From Neorhizobium sp. SHOUNA12A (GTDB taxonomy: Bacteria > Pseudomonadota > Alphaproteobacteria > Rhizobiales > Rhizobiaceae): DNA of 64,000 nucleotides. The position numbers and the translations under genes were made by a program. This document shows positions 63,825 to 64,000 of the stretch, one piece after another. Every line of letters begins with the position of its first letter. Within the stretch, counting starts at the first letter, position 1. The notes beneath the pieces are model-generated. The model did not search any database. It was not told where the DNA came from and saw nothing but the letters and a program-made list of their open reading frames with translations. The stretch lies in contig NZ_JALBGV010000005.1 of the NCBI RefSeq assembly GCF_023006505.1, positions 62,001-126,000 of the forward strand. The letters are read 5' to 3'.

Positions 63825-64000
63825 TGCTGCTCGATGTAACAAAGATCGAAGCATTTTATGGCGCCAGCCAAGCATTGTTCGGCGTTAACCTCGCAGTCGC
63901 CGAAGGCGAGGCCGTCGCCCTCATGGGCCGCAACGGCATGGGCAAGACGACGACGATTCGGGCCATCTGCAACCTCAATCCGCCACGTGTCGGTGCGGTG
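63824..64000 (+). CDS. livF: branched-chain-type ABC ATPase LivF-like, 3' end outside window
   Basis: First 59 codons only. The opening LLDVTKIEAFYGASQALFGV and Walker A MGRNGMGKTTTIRAI are typical of LivF. The ATG overlaps the livG stop. It completes a binding protein, two permeases and two ATPases. Confidence 0.9.
   Translation, partial: MLLDVTKIEAFYGASQALFGVNLAVAEGEAVALMGRNGMGKTTTIRAICNLNPPRVGAV

Noticed and set aside
1..64000. tRNA genes, CRISPR arrays, insertion sequences or prophage genes
   Set aside because: No cloverleaf-like sequence, spaced direct repeats, transposase or phage structural genes were recognised on either strand.

Overview
The window looks like chromosomal DNA of a Rhizobiaceae-type alphaproteobacterium (Rhizobium, Agrobacterium or Neorhizobium group). 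The reasons are high GC, a rbfA-truB-rpsO-pnp run, a fabA-fabB-fabI operon divergent from an Irr-type Fur regulator, a Rhizobiales-style palindromic intergenic repeat (6340-6478), a CtrA-like box upstream of chemotaxis genes, and many ABC/TRAP importers paired with LacI, MarR and LysR regulators. No insertion sequence, prophage, CRISPR array, rRNA or tRNA gene was recognised.

Layout. (1) 1-9179: phosphorus-ester scavenging. The end of a ugp operon (UgpE, UgpQ) runs into a PhoD-type phosphatase and a HAD phosphatase, then a binding-protein ABC importer and a LacI regulator. The importer promoter carries a Pho-box-like sequence and a palindromic operator. (2) 9176-15701: a CoA-dependent aromatic-acid locus (amidohydrolase, MarR, crotonase; divergent feruloyl-CoA-synthase-like ligase, SDR and acyl-CoA dehydrogenase), best read as beta-oxidative hydroxycinnamate degradation. 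(3) 15785-21900: a LysR regulator and a five-gene operon (FAD oxidoreductase, two-subunit aconitase X, SDR, xylitol-dehydrogenase-like MDR) of unassigned substrate. Matching palindromes lie before the regulator and before the operon. (4) 21901-36322: a ParA-like ATPase and a chemosensory cluster read leftward (STAS-CheY-CheA-CheW-three MCPs-CheW-CheR-CheB), with a divergent, soluble, MCP-like protein.

(5) 36497-49879: mostly core genes: rbfA, truB, rpsO, pnp, an RsmC-like methyltransferase, a PIN-like protein, fabI/fabB/fabA, irr, a TRIC-like channel, a small secreted protein, YdcF-like and DUF1275 membrane proteins, and an HI0933-type flavoprotein. (6) 49899-57225: a fused hydantoinase/5-oxoprolinase divergent from a TRAP transporter, then a MarR regulator. 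(7) 57222-64000: an arylformamidase-like hydrolase divergent from a benzoate/2-aminobenzoate-CoA-ligase-like enzyme, followed by a Liv-type ABC importer that runs off the window. This looks like the start of an aromatic (anthranilate- or benzoate-type) uptake and activation cluster.

The most promising under-described systems are the aconitase X operon with its LysR box, and the chemotaxis cluster with its CtrA box, homogenised receptor triplet and degenerate partner receptor. Functions come from motif recognition and gene context only; no database search was possible.
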